Positions 51,641 through 60,834 of a DNA stretch of 64,000 nucleotides are shown piece after piece. Each line of letters starts with the position of its first letter. Position 1 is the stretch's first letter. The stretch is taken from positions 48,375-112,374 of the forward strand of contig NZ_CALDXR010000013.1 of assembly GCF_937920985.1 (NCBI RefSeq). The letters are read 5' to 3'. The position numbers and the translations under genes are program-made. This DNA comes from an uncultured Phascolarctobacterium sp. (lineage in GTDB: Bacteria; Bacillota; Negativicutes; Acidaminococcales; Acidaminococcaceae). The notes under the pieces were generated by a model. It saw only the letters and a program-made list of their open reading frames with translations, was not told the origin of the DNA and did not search any database.

Positions 51641-51844
51641 ACCGCGGAAGAATTTCTCCACTATTTTACAAAAACCTGACCGGCATTTTAAAATATTTTT
51701 GACTTTATCTGTTATATTAATAATGTAGACTGCTAGTACTGAATGCATAAAATAAAATAATATCATATAAAGCATACTTGAAAAAACAACGGATAAAACG
51801 GTGCGTTGTGTTTTGTATACAGTAAAAAATCTTATTTGAACTGA

Positions 51845-51873
51845 TTGACTCCAAAACTTCAAAGTAGTACAAT
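51845..51873 (+). promoter_or_regulatory. Promoter of the capsule operon
   Basis: TTGACT, 17 bp, TACAAT. The leader to the first gene would be about 90 nt, AT-rich, without a clear terminator. Confidence 0.6.
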
Positions 51874-51972
51874 ATTCTTAAATGTAACTGAGTTTGATTC
51901 TTCTTGTTTTTGTACATTAGTATTACATAAAATAAAAATCAGGCTCTAGTATAAACAAAGGTAAGATTTCTC

Positions 51973-52779
51973 TTGATCGATATTCATTCCCACATTATTT
52001 TTGGAATAGATGACGGCAGCAAGGACGAGGTAATGAGCCTGAAAATGCTGCAAAAGGCTGTGGATTCCGGTACGACTTCCATTTTTGCAACGTCGCATTT
52101 GCTACAGGATGCACACAATCCTGCATGGCAGGATTTTTTAGTTGGTGCAGAAAGGCTGCGCCAGCTGGCGGGTGAGCACAATTTACCGCTGGCGATTTAT
52201 TCCGGCTGTGAAGTGTTTATGGATTGGGATTTGCTGGACATCATTGCTGAGAATGGCAGCTTTTGCCTGAACGGTGATGCTTGGGATGCAGCGAGGGCCA
52301 GTTATATCCTGGTGGAGTTACCTATGTATTTCATACCGAATTATGCTGATGACTTTTGGTATGAGCTGCGGTTGAAGGGGGTTGTGCCGATTTTAGCACA
52401 TCCGGAGCGTTATACTGAATTAATGGCGAAGCCGGACCTGCTGTTGCGTTGGCGACGTGAGGGCTTGCTGCTGCAATGCAATATTGGCAGCTTTGCAGGG
52501 AGCTTTGGCGCGCATGCCGAGCAGGCAGCGAAGCTGCTTTTGACGAACGGTCTGGTTGATTTTGTGGGCAGTGATGCGCACAGGGACAGCGGGCGCGATA
52601 CGGATATGCGCGCCGGTGCTGCTGTAATTAGGGAGCTGGCCGGTGAGGCTGTGCTGCAGCAGCTGACGCAGATTAATCCGCAGAGGATTATTGACGGCAC
52701 TCCTTTGAAAGTTAAGGCACCGCAGCAGTTAATTGCAAGGGAAAAGAAATCTAAGTGGTGGAACAGGTTATTCAAATAA
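51973..52779 (+). CDS. CpsB/CapC-type protein-tyrosine phosphatase (PHP fold)
   Basis: Metal-dependent phosphatase that resets the capsule tyrosine kinase. The PHP motif DIHSHIIFGIDDGS is at the N-terminus, with further ligands in ATSHLLQDAHNP, LAHPERYTEL and FVGSDAHRD. Start is TTG; this N-terminus matches the family, though the ribosome binding site is weak. First gene of the operon. 268 residues. Confidence 0.88.
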   Translation: MIDIHSHIIFGIDDGSKDEVMSLKMLQKAVDSGTTSIFATSHLLQDAHNPAWQDFLVGAERLRQLAGEHNLPLAIYSGCEVFMDWDLLDIIAENGSFCLNGDAWDAARASYILVELPMYFIPNYADDFWYELRLKGVVPILAHPERYTELMAKPDLLLRWRREGLLLQCNIGSFAGSFGAHAEQAAKLLLTNGLVDFVGSDAHRDSGRDTDMRAGAAVIRELAGEAVLQQLTQINPQRIIDGTPLKVKAPQQLIAREKKSKWWNRLFK

Positions 52780-52827
52780 TAAATCTGCCATTTTTTTTGT
52801 TTAAAAAGTTTGATAAAGGAGTATGAA

Positions 52828-53484
52828 ATGAAAAAGTCATTAGTAGTATTGGCATTGGCGCTGGCGTTAGGGACCGGCAGCGCTGCACAGGCGCAGGTGC
52901 AGGATTATGTGATGTGCCCGGGCGATGTGCTGCAGGTTGTGGTATATGGTCACGAGGATTTGAGTACGCTGGCGGGTAATACGCAAAATTCGCCGTATGT
53001 GGTGCGCCCCGACGGCAAGGTGTCCTTCCCGCTGATTGGCGATGTGGATGTTACTGGCAAGACAGTGACGCAGTTCCGTGAGGAGCTGGTGAGCCGCTTC
53101 GGTTATTACCTGGTGCAGCCCCGTATCAGTGTGAATGTGGTGAAGCTGGGCACGACGCGTGTGTATGTGCTGGGTGAGGTTAAGCGCCCAGGCCTGTTTG
53201 AGCTGGAAAAGAGCCACCGTGTGCTGGATGCACTGGCTAAGGCGGAGGGCTTTACCGAAAAATCTGCCAAGAGGAATGTCTTTTTGGTGCGTGCCGGTTC
53301 TACCGAGGTGCAGCAGCTGAACATCAACAATTATCTGAGGAAGGCTGACCAGAGCGCAAACCTGGAGCTGCATGAGGGCGACTGCCTGTATCTGACCAGC
53401 AACCATAAGGTTATCTTCAGCAAGGATATTATGCCGTTCCTGACCGGTGCATATTACATCAACGAAATCAAGAATAATGACTGA
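52828..53484 (+). CDS. Polysaccharide export protein, Wza-like
   Basis: Exported protein of 218 residues with a signal peptide ending AQA at residue 21. The PES domain follows (YVMCPGDVLQVVVYGHEDLS, VVRPDGKVSFPLIGDVDVTG), then a SLBB domain (TRVYVLGEVKRPGLFEL). No lipobox is seen, and it is shorter than enterobacterial Wza. It implies an outer-membrane export step, which fits a diderm Firmicute. AGGAG selects ATG 52828. Confidence 0.88.
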   Translation: MKKSLVVLALALALGTGSAAQAQVQDYVMCPGDVLQVVVYGHEDLSTLAGNTQNSPYVVRPDGKVSFPLIGDVDVTGKTVTQFREELVSRFGYYLVQPRISVNVVKLGTTRVYVLGEVKRPGLFELEKSHRVLDALAKAEGFTEKSAKRNVFLVRAGSTEVQQLNINNYLRKADQSANLELHEGDCLYLTSNHKVIFSKDIMPFLTGAYYINEIKNND

Positions 53485-53495
53485 GGAGAATAGAT

Positions 53496-54983
53496 GTGAA
53501 TAAGGATTTACATAATGACGAAGAAATTACTATAGACCTGCTGGAAATAGCCAATATTTTGAAGCACAATGCAGGCAATATCGCCCGCGTTACCGGTGTT
53601 TTTGTGGTGGCAGCAGGCGTGTACCTGGCTGTTGCAACGCCGGTGTATGAATCGCAGGCTTTGCTGCGCGTTAAGCAGCCTAAGGGCATTGGCACCAGCC
53701 TTTTGGAATCCATGCCGATGGGCAATGCCATGGCCAACACACAGCTGATGAACACTTATGCGGAGATTTTGAAGAGCCGCAGTGTTGTGGTACCGGCAAT
53801 CCAAAAGACGGAGAAGCCTAATAAGGATGGCAAGTATCCTGCTTATGAAGCTTATGTGAAGGGACGCATTACTACCGCGCCTTTTAAGGATACCGAAATC
53901 ATGCAGCTGACGGTGCGTGCAAATACGCCGGAAAAGGCCCAGGAGGCTAATAAGCTGATTGTGGACGGCTTTTTGAAGCGTTTGACGGACCTTTCGCGTG
54001 ACCAGCAGAAGGCTACCCGTGGCTTTTTGGAGGAGCGTGCTGTGGCTGCCAAAAATGAGCTGCAGACTGCGGAAGATAAGCTGACGGATTATAAGAAGAA
54101 AAATAATATTATTGCTCCCGATGATGCTGTGAAGCTGGCGAGCGAGAAGATGAGCATGGTGGATAAGCTGAGCGCGGAAAACAAGGTGGCGCTGGCTACT
54201 GCCAATGCGCGTCTGGCAGCGGCTAACGGTCAGCTGCAGGGCGAGGCTGTTTCCATTGCGGATAACAGGACGATTCAGGCTTATAATGCGAAGCTGGCAG
54301 AGCTGGAGGGCGAGCGCATCAGCTATATGGATAAATATACTGCCAACCACCCGAAGGTGCAGCAGGTGAACCAGGAGATTGCCGGTCTGAAGACTAAAAT
54401 TCAGAACGAGATTAACAAGGTTGCTGCTTTGCAGGCTCCCAGTGATAACCCGGTACACCAGCAGCTGCTGGCCAGCAAGTTCAGCAGCGAGGCTGAAGCG
54501 AGCGTGGCACAAAGCAACCTGGCCAAGCTGGCGCAGATTGACGGCGAAAACAAGAACGGCTTAAAGGAGCTTTCCGATAAGGAGCAGCAGTTTGTAGGCC
54601 TGCTGCGTGATGTGACGGTGGCTAACGAGATTTACGTTATGTTGGCCAAACGCCTGGAGGAGGCCAAGGTTGCGGAAGCAAGCGTTGCCACCGAGGTGCA
54701 GGTGGTGGACAGCGGCACACTGCCGGAAGCCCCTGTGAAGCCGCGTAAGGCGATGACACTGCTTTTGGCAGCACTGCTGGGCATTTTGGCAAGCAGTGGC
54801 TTTGTAGTGGTGCGCGAGCTGCTCAACAGAACGATCAAGACTGCCGATGATGTGGCACAATACCTGGATTTGCCGCTTTTGGGCAGTGTTCCTGATTTAG
54901 AGGATTTGCAGAAGAATATGCAGGAGAAGGATAAAAAACCTGGCCTGGCTGTGAGAATGTGGAGGAAAATATGGAAGGCATAA
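53496..54983 (+). CDS. Wzz-type chain-length/kinase adaptor protein
   Basis: Inner-membrane co-polymerase of 495 residues. TM1 is about residues 30-47 (VTGVFVVAAGVYLAVATP), a long coiled-coil extracytoplasmic region follows (about 180-390), and TM2 is about 428-450. A 45-residue cytoplasmic tail (DDVAQYLDLPLLGSVPDL) would contact and activate the kinase. GTG start with GAGGAG ahead. Overlaps the kinase gene. Confidence 0.87.
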   Translation: MNKDLHNDEEITIDLLEIANILKHNAGNIARVTGVFVVAAGVYLAVATPVYESQALLRVKQPKGIGTSLLESMPMGNAMANTQLMNTYAEILKSRSVVVPAIQKTEKPNKDGKYPAYEAYVKGRITTAPFKDTEIMQLTVRANTPEKAQEANKLIVDGFLKRLTDLSRDQQKATRGFLEERAVAAKNELQTAEDKLTDYKKKNNIIAPDDAVKLASEKMSMVDKLSAENKVALATANARLAAANGQLQGEAVSIADNRTIQAYNAKLAELEGERISYMDKYTANHPKVQQVNQEIAGLKTKIQNEINKVAALQAPSDNPVHQQLLASKFSSEAEASVAQSNLAKLAQIDGENKNGLKELSDKEQQFVGLLRDVTVANEIYVMLAKRLEEAKVAEASVATEVQVVDSGTLPEAPVKPRKAMTLLLAALLGILASSGFVVVRELLNRTIKTADDVAQYLDLPLLGSVPDLEDLQKNMQEKDKKPGLAVRMWRKIWKA

Positions 54984-55675
54984 ACCTGATTGCATATAAT
55001 GATTTGAAGAACCCGGCGACGGAGGCATACCGTGTTATCCGCACCAGCATCCAGTTTGCGCAGGCCGGTAAGGAGCTGAAGACGCTGGCTGTTACCAGCT
55101 GCACGCCTAACGAGGGCAAGAGCACGACTATTGCCAATTTGGCGGTGGTGCTGACGCAGGCTGGCAAGAGCGTACTGATTATAGATTGCGATATGCGTAA
55201 CTCGACTGTGCACAAGAATTTTGGCCTTTCCAATAAGCTAGGGCTTTCCATCTGCATCAGCATGGACACACCGCTGAGCGCTGCAGTGCAGGCTACGAAG
55301 GTGGATAACCTGTATGCGTTGACAAGCGGCGTTATTCCGCCGAACCCGAGCGAGCTGCTGGGCAGCGAGCGCATGCGGGAGCTGCTGCAGGAGGCCAGAG
55401 AGATTTATGATTATGTGCTGATTGACCTGCCGCCGGTGCTGCCGGTTGCGGATGCACTGGTTTTGGGCGCTGTGGTTGACGGCGTGGTGCTGGTTATCGA
55501 CAGCGGCGAGGTGAAGGTTGACCTGGCGCGCGATGTGAAGAAGCAGCTGCAGCATGCCGGGGCGAATATCCTGGGCGTTGTGCTGAACAAGGTGCGCAGC
55601 GAGCACCATGGCTATGGCTATGGCTATTACTATTACTACGGAAGCAAGGAAGCTTCCAACGGGGAGGGGAAGTAA
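54971..55675 (+). CDS. Bacterial tyrosine kinase (CpsD/Wze type)
   Basis: Autophosphorylating kinase that regulates polysaccharide assembly. Walker A is TPNEGKSTTIANLAVVLTQ, Walker A' is VLIIDCDMRNS, and Walker B is YVLIDLPPVLPVADA. The C-terminal tyrosine cluster is YGYGYYYYYG. It is separate from the Wzz protein, as in Firmicutes. GGAGG lies five bases ahead of ATG 54971. Confidence 0.92.
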   Translation: MEGINLIAYNDLKNPATEAYRVIRTSIQFAQAGKELKTLAVTSCTPNEGKSTTIANLAVVLTQAGKSVLIIDCDMRNSTVHKNFGLSNKLGLSICISMDTPLSAAVQATKVDNLYALTSGVIPPNPSELLGSERMRELLQEAREIYDYVLIDLPPVLPVADALVLGAVVDGVVLVIDSGEVKVDLARDVKKQLQHAGANILGVVLNKVRSEHHGYGYGYYYYYGSKEASNGEGK

Positions 55676-55753
55676 GCTAAACGGCTGAGCTGACTGATTT
55701 AAGTTGTTATTTTAATTGATGTGTTTTAAAGAAAGTGTTTGTGATGGATTCGT

Positions 55754-57721
55754 ATGAGAATTAATGAAGTTAGCAAAAAATTAAAGATAAGATGGCTGCT
55801 GATGGCTTACGACATCGCGATTTTCCTGCTGGTTGTGTTTTTTATGGTCAGCGCTTACGGAATTCATTCAGAAGATATAACGGAGTTTGTGGAGACTGTT
55901 ATTGCCACGCTTGCTTGTCTGCTGTTTTGCCGCATTATGGGTAATGTTTACCATATGGTAATCCGTTATGGCGGCGTAGGCGTGTATATGCGTATTTTTG
56001 CGACAGATCTGACGGCACTGCTGTTTTACTTCCCGTTGAAGTACGGTTGTGGCCTGCGCAATATTGAAAGCAAGACCTGGCTGATTGTTATTATGCTGAA
56101 CCTGTTGGGTGCTGTGGGCATTCGCCTGATGTACCGTTATTGCTACCGCTACGGCGTACGCAAGGATAAGAAGGGTGAGTTCCTGCGCTGGCTTTTGGTG
56201 CTGTGTGCCGGTGAAACTGTTATCAAGGAGCGCCGCAATGAAAATAAGCGTATCCGTGTGGCGGTGCTGGGTGCAGGGCGTTTGGGCGCTGTGCTGGCGG
56301 ATGAGCTGTTGAGCAATGACAGTGCTGCCTATGTGCCGGTTTGCTTTATCGACCAGGATCCCAACAAGACAGGACGCGAGATTATGGGCTTGCCGATTTT
56401 GGCTGAAGGCGAAGATACCCTGGATGACCTTAAGGAGATGGGCGTGCAGGAGATTGTTTTTGCGATTACCAATATCGTGAATACGAAGAAGGAGATGCTG
56501 TTCAACTTCTATCGTAAGGCAGGCTACAAGGTTAAGGTTTATGACTTTTCCGTGGCGGACGTTGCCAAGAGCGGCAAGCGTATGCTGCGTGAGTTTGATA
56601 TTGATGAATTGCTGTTCCGCCAGCCTATTGTAGTAAACAATGAGTTTGTTGCTGATTATTATAAGGGCAAGGTTATTCTTGTTACCGGCGGCGGTGGCAG
56701 TATCGGCAGCGAGCTGTGCCGTCAGCTGGCGAAGATGCAGCCTAAGCAGATTGTGGCGCTGGATATTTATGAGAACGGCGTTTATGACCTGCAGCAGGAG
56801 CTGCGCTTGCGTTATGGCGCTGAGCTGGATTTTAAGGCAGAAATTGCCAATATCTGCTGCGAGCGTTCCATGCGCAGGATTATGGAGGAATACCATCCGC
56901 AGATTGTGGTGCATGCTGCAGCACATAAGCATGTGCCTTTGATGGAAAAGAACTGCATTGAGGCGGTGTTAAACAATGTTTTTGGTACGCTGAATGTGAT
57001 TAAGCTGTGCGAGGAGTATGGTGCGCAGCGCTTTATGATGGTTTCTACAGATAAGGCGGTCAACCCCACGAATATTATGGGCGCGACAAAGCGTATGTGT
57101 GAGATTATCGCAAGGGCGCACAGTGCATCCGGCAGCAGTGTTGTGTTCAGTGATACGCGCTTTGGCAATGTGCTGGGCAGTGCAGGCAGTGTTATACCGC
57201 TGTTTAAGCGCCAGATAGCCAACGGCGGACCGATTACGCTGACGGACAAGCGCATTATCCGCTATTTTATGACGATTCCGGAGGCCAGCCAGCTGGTGCT
57301 GCACAGTGGTGCCATCGCCAAGAACGGCGAGCTGTTTGTGCTGGATATGGGCCAGCCGATTAAGATTTATGACCTGGCGGTGAATATGATTAAGCTTAGC
57401 GGGCTGGAGCCGTTCCGCGATATTGATATTATCGAGACAGGCCTGCGCCCCGGTGAAAAGCTTTATGAGGAGCTGCTGGTGAAGAGCGAAACACTGCGCA
57501 AGACGGATAATGATTTAATCTTCATCGAGAAGGACGAACCAATCAGCATGGAGGATTTGCAGGAGCGCTTAGATATTTTGCGTGAGGCTATCCGCTCCAA
57601 CGATGATGAGACGGTGCGTGCTGCGATGCGCAGGGTTGTGCCGACGTACAAAACGCCGGAAGAGGTTAACTGCAGGGCTGCGCAGGCAGCGGAGATGCAG
57701 AATGCGAAGGTTGTAGAATAG
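55754..57721 (+). CDS. Membrane UDP-sugar 4,6-dehydratase, WbpM/PglF-like
   Basis: Four N-terminal helices (residues 15-130), a nucleotide-binding domain (VLGAGRLGAVLADEL, 171 on), then an SDR domain with VTGGGGSIGSELCRQL (310-325), STDK (431-434) and M442-x3-K446 in place of the usual Y-x3-K, a hallmark of the WbpM subgroup. It should turn UDP-GlcNAc into the 4-keto-6-deoxy sugar. 655 residues. The following aminotransferase is its natural partner. Confidence 0.9.
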   Translation: MRINEVSKKLKIRWLLMAYDIAIFLLVVFFMVSAYGIHSEDITEFVETVIATLACLLFCRIMGNVYHMVIRYGGVGVYMRIFATDLTALLFYFPLKYGCGLRNIESKTWLIVIMLNLLGAVGIRLMYRYCYRYGVRKDKKGEFLRWLLVLCAGETVIKERRNENKRIRVAVLGAGRLGAVLADELLSNDSAAYVPVCFIDQDPNKTGREIMGLPILAEGEDTLDDLKEMGVQEIVFAITNIVNTKKEMLFNFYRKAGYKVKVYDFSVADVAKSGKRMLREFDIDELLFRQPIVVNNEFVADYYKGKVILVTGGGGSIGSELCRQLAKMQPKQIVALDIYENGVYDLQQELRLRYGAELDFKAEIANICCERSMRRIMEEYHPQIVVHAAAHKHVPLMEKNCIEAVLNNVFGTLNVIKLCEEYGAQRFMMVSTDKAVNPTNIMGATKRMCEIIARAHSASGSSVVFSDTRFGNVLGSAGSVIPLFKRQIANGGPITLTDKRIIRYFMTIPEASQLVLHSGAIAKNGELFVLDMGQPIKIYDLAVNMIKLSGLEPFRDIDIIETGLRPGEKLYEELLVKSETLRKTDNDLIFIEKDEPISMEDLQERLDILREAIRSNDDETVRAAMRRVVPTYKTPEEVNCRAAQAAEMQNAKVVE

Positions 57722-57737
57722 AAAGAGGGGCATTTAA

Positions 57738-59021
57738 ATGTTTGTAAGAAAAGCAGATTTTAAACCGTTTGACAAGAAGGTATGGCTGGCTACACCGACC
57801 ATGCATGGTGAGGAGCTGAAGTATGTTACCGAAGCTTATGAAACTAACTGGATGTCGACTGTAGGTGAGAATATCAACGAGGTTGAACGCATTGCAGCGC
57901 AAAAGGCTGGCGTAAAATACGCTGTAGCACTGGCTTCCTGCACTCCGGGCCTGCACCTGTGCGTGAAGCTGGCAGGCGAAAAGCTGTATGGCAAACCGGC
58001 AATCAGCCACGGTGCACTGGAAGGCAAGCGCGTTTTCTGCAGCGATATGACCTTTGATGCTACACTGAATCCTGTTGTTTACGAAGGCGGTATTCCTGTT
58101 TTTATTGATACTGAACGTAAATCCTGGAATATGGATCCTGTGGCTTTGGAAAAGGCTTTTGAGATGTATCCTGAGGTTAAGCTGGTTATCAGCGCTGAGC
58201 TTTATGGCTTCAGTGGTGATATTAAGCGCATTAAGGAGATTTGCGAGGAGCATGGCGCACTGTTGATTGAAGATGCAGCAGAAGCTATGGGTGCAACCTG
58301 GGACGGCCAGCCCTGTGCTTCCTTTGGTGATTATTCCGCTATTTCTTATAACGGTAACAAGATTATTACCGGTTCTGCCGGTGGTTGTCTGTTGACCAAT
58401 TCCCTAGAAGATGCTAATAAAGCACGTAAGTGGTCTACCCAGTCCCGCGAAAATGCTCCCTGGTATCAGCATGAGGAGGTTGGCTACAACTACCGCATGA
58501 GCAATGTTATTGCAGGTGTTGTACGTGGTCAGTATCCGCATTTGGAGGAACACATTGCGCAGAAGAAGGCTGTTTATGAGCGTTATAAAGAAGGCTTGAA
58601 GGGCTTGCCTGTGGAGATGAACCCTTTTGATGCTGAACGCTGCGAGCCTAACTATTGGCTGAGCGCGCTGATTATCAAGCCGGAGGCTATGTGCAAACAG
58701 GTACGTGGCGAGCAGGATGTTTGCTATGTTGCTGAACATGGCAAGAGCTGTCCGACAGAGATTTTGGAGGCCATTGCAGGTATTAATGCAGAAGGCAGAC
58801 CTATTTGGAAGCCTATGCATATGCAGCCCATGTACCGTATGCATGAGTTTATTACGGTTGATGGCAGCGGCAGATGCAGAACTAATGCATATATTGCCGG
58901 TGGTGTAGAGGATGTTGGCGCTGATATTTTCCAACGTGGTCTGTGCCTGCCGAGTGATAATAAGATGACGCCTGAGGAGCAGGACAAGATTATTGAAGTG
59001 ATTAAGGCTTGCTTTGAGTAA
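57738..59021 (+). CDS. DegT/DnrJ/EryC1-family sugar aminotransferase, PglE-like
   Basis: PLP enzyme, 427 residues. The Schiff-base lysine is K208 in SYNGNKIITGSAGG, and D179 in LLIEDAAEAMG binds the cofactor ring nitrogen. Start TTYNMSTVGEN-like region (ETNWMSTVGENINE) is the substrate end. It lies 17 bp after the dehydratase and would aminate its 4-keto sugar product. AGAGGGG precedes the ATG. Confidence 0.9.
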   Translation: MFVRKADFKPFDKKVWLATPTMHGEELKYVTEAYETNWMSTVGENINEVERIAAQKAGVKYAVALASCTPGLHLCVKLAGEKLYGKPAISHGALEGKRVFCSDMTFDATLNPVVYEGGIPVFIDTERKSWNMDPVALEKAFEMYPEVKLVISAELYGFSGDIKRIKEICEEHGALLIEDAAEAMGATWDGQPCASFGDYSAISYNGNKIITGSAGGCLLTNSLEDANKARKWSTQSRENAPWYQHEEVGYNYRMSNVIAGVVRGQYPHLEEHIAQKKAVYERYKEGLKGLPVEMNPFDAERCEPNYWLSALIIKPEAMCKQVRGEQDVCYVAEHGKSCPTEILEAIAGINAEGRPIWKPMHMQPMYRMHEFITVDGSGRCRTNAYIAGGVEDVGADIFQRGLCLPSDNKMTPEEQDKIIEVIKACFE

Positions 59022-59047
59022 ACTTATATTGACTAAAGGTGCTTGGT

Positions 59048-60073
59048 ATGAATAAGACGACTAAGGAAAAACAACATATAGTTCCACAGTTTGTGCTTAG
59101 AAATTTCTCCGATAAAGGCAGGATTTATACGTTTGATAAGCAAACAGGAAGAGCCTACTGCTCAAATGTAAAAGATAGTGCCTGCGAGCGAGGCTTCTAT
59201 GACTTTGAAACTGAAATTGGTGGAGAAAAGATTGTCGGAACAATTGAAGGAAAACTATGTGAAATAGAAGCTAATGCTAGTCGTGTTATAAAGAAGATTC
59301 TCAAGCAGGATGATGTAAAAAATATTACCGATGAAGAAAAGGAGCATATGGATTATTTTTTAGCTGCGCAAATGATGAGAACTAAAAATGTTAAGGAAAA
59401 TTTTAAATCAATGCCAGAACAATTAAGAAATGCAATTAGACAGAGAATACCTAAATTAGCTAACGATGTTGGTTTAGATGAAAAATTTCCTGATTTTGAG
59501 GATGATGCTCTAAATTTGCATTTTGACGTGTTGATAGCAAATTCAACAGAAAGATTAAAAGCTTATTTTAAAGGTTTAGAGTGGATTTTAGTTAAAACGG
59601 ATGAGAGTAAACCTTTTCTTATAGGTGATTCTCCTGTTATTGTGTATAACGAGCTTTACTCTGATGAAGAGGAATCATTTTATTTTTCTAAATATGCAAT
59701 AGGTTATAAAGGCAGTTGTGTATTTTTTCCTATTTCTCCAACCAGAGCTTTATGGCTTGTTTCTCCTGAATTAATAGAGACGTATGTTAAATCCAATAAA
59801 GAGCTTCTGAATCTATTTTTGGTAGGAGTGAAAGTTGCTAAAGATGTTATTAAGATGGGAACGCAAGTACAAGATTTCATAAATATAGAAGAAGGTTTTA
59901 CAAAAACTAAAAAACTTACTTTCTCTAGCCAGTATGTGGATAAATACAACTATTTTGAAATTATAAATGCTGAGAGAAAAATATTTTCAAAGTTTCCTGA
60001 CTTTAATCAAGTTGAAGAACTAATAAAGCAAAATGAGCATTATAAGCATGGTATAAGAGTAGTATGTAATTAG
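59048..60073 (+). CDS. DUF4238-like protein, AT-rich insertion in the capsule operon
   Basis: Opens KTTKEKQHIVPQFVLRNFSDKGRIY, whose HIVPQFVLRNFS matches the DUF4238 signature; later conserved spots are FFLAAQMMRT-like and LIGDSPVIVYN. 341 residues, no signal peptide. AAGGTG selects ATG 59048. Its AT content and codon use differ sharply from the sugar genes on either side, a sign of transfer. The family has no settled function; it has no evident part in sugar synthesis. Confidence 0.8.
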   Translation: MNKTTKEKQHIVPQFVLRNFSDKGRIYTFDKQTGRAYCSNVKDSACERGFYDFETEIGGEKIVGTIEGKLCEIEANASRVIKKILKQDDVKNITDEEKEHMDYFLAAQMMRTKNVKENFKSMPEQLRNAIRQRIPKLANDVGLDEKFPDFEDDALNLHFDVLIANSTERLKAYFKGLEWILVKTDESKPFLIGDSPVIVYNELYSDEEESFYFSKYAIGYKGSCVFFPISPTRALWLVSPELIETYVKSNKELLNLFLVGVKVAKDVIKMGTQVQDFINIEEGFTKTKKLTFSSQYVDKYNYFEIINAERKIFSKFPDFNQVEELIKQNEHYKHGIRVVCN

Positions 60074-60144
60074 CTTTTAATATGCTTGTTTAGTTAGGCA
60101 TAGTCAAGCAAAGTATTATTCATAGAAGGGAAATTTTTAATAAT

Positions 60145-60831
60145 ATGTATCGTAGTTTCTTTAAAAGAATATTTGATGTTTTTTCGTCTGGGTGTGCTTT
60201 AGTTTTTCTATCCCCTATATTGCTATACACAGCATATCTTGTAAAAATAAGACTTGGTTCACCGGTTCTGTTTACACAGATTCGCCCTGGCAAGGATGGC
60301 AAGCTGTTCAGAATGTACAAGTTTCGCTCTATGACAGATGAGCGTGATGCAGAAGGCAACTTGCTTCCTGACGATGTGCGTTTGACAGAGTTTGGTAAAA
60401 AGCTGCGTGCAACTTCAGCTGATGAGCTGCCAGAGCTGATTAACATTTTTAAGGGTGACATGAGTGTAGTAGGCCCTAGACCGCAGCTTGTGCGCGACAT
60501 GGTTTTCTTTACGGAAGAAGAGATGAAGCGCCAGCGTGTTTATCCCGGTCTTACCGGTTTAGCACAGATTTGCGGTAGAAATAACATTACGTGGAAAGAA
60601 AAATTTGCTTTTGATCTGCAATATATCAAGGATATCAACTTTTTTGAGGATATGCGGATTATTTTCCGTACAGTGTTTAAGGTTTCAGCGCAGGAGAATA
60701 TCGCTACTGACGGTATGGAAACCGCTGAGGATTATGGTGATTGGCTGCTGAGAACAGGACAGATTGAAAAAGAAGAATACGATAAGAAGCAGGCAGAAGC
60801 GAAGAAGATGTTGGATGAGTTTGAAGGGTAG
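60145..60831 (+). CDS. Phosphoglycosyl transferase, PglC-like initiating sugar transferase
   Basis: Short monotopic enzyme of 228 residues: one N-terminal membrane segment (about 8-32), then TQIRPGKDGKLFRMYKFRSM, the ATSADELPELINIFKGDMS stretch with the catalytic D-E pair, and VGPRPQ. It would move a sugar phosphate from UDP-sugar to undecaprenyl phosphate. Together with the dehydratase and aminotransferase it makes a PglF-E-C-like starter set, though no PglD-type acetyltransferase is seen. Confidence 0.88.
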   Translation: MYRSFFKRIFDVFSSGCALVFLSPILLYTAYLVKIRLGSPVLFTQIRPGKDGKLFRMYKFRSMTDERDAEGNLLPDDVRLTEFGKKLRATSADELPELINIFKGDMSVVGPRPQLVRDMVFFTEEEMKRQRVYPGLTGLAQICGRNNITWKEKFAFDLQYIKDINFFEDMRIIFRTVFKVSAQENIATDGMETAEDYGDWLLRTGQIEKEEYDKKQAEAKKMLDEFEG

Positions 60832-60834
60832 ATT

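Noticed and set aside
51512..51862. 116-residue minus-strand frame before the capsule operon
   Set aside because: More than half is translation of a palindromic repeat and the rest is AT-rich spacer; no ribosome binding site.
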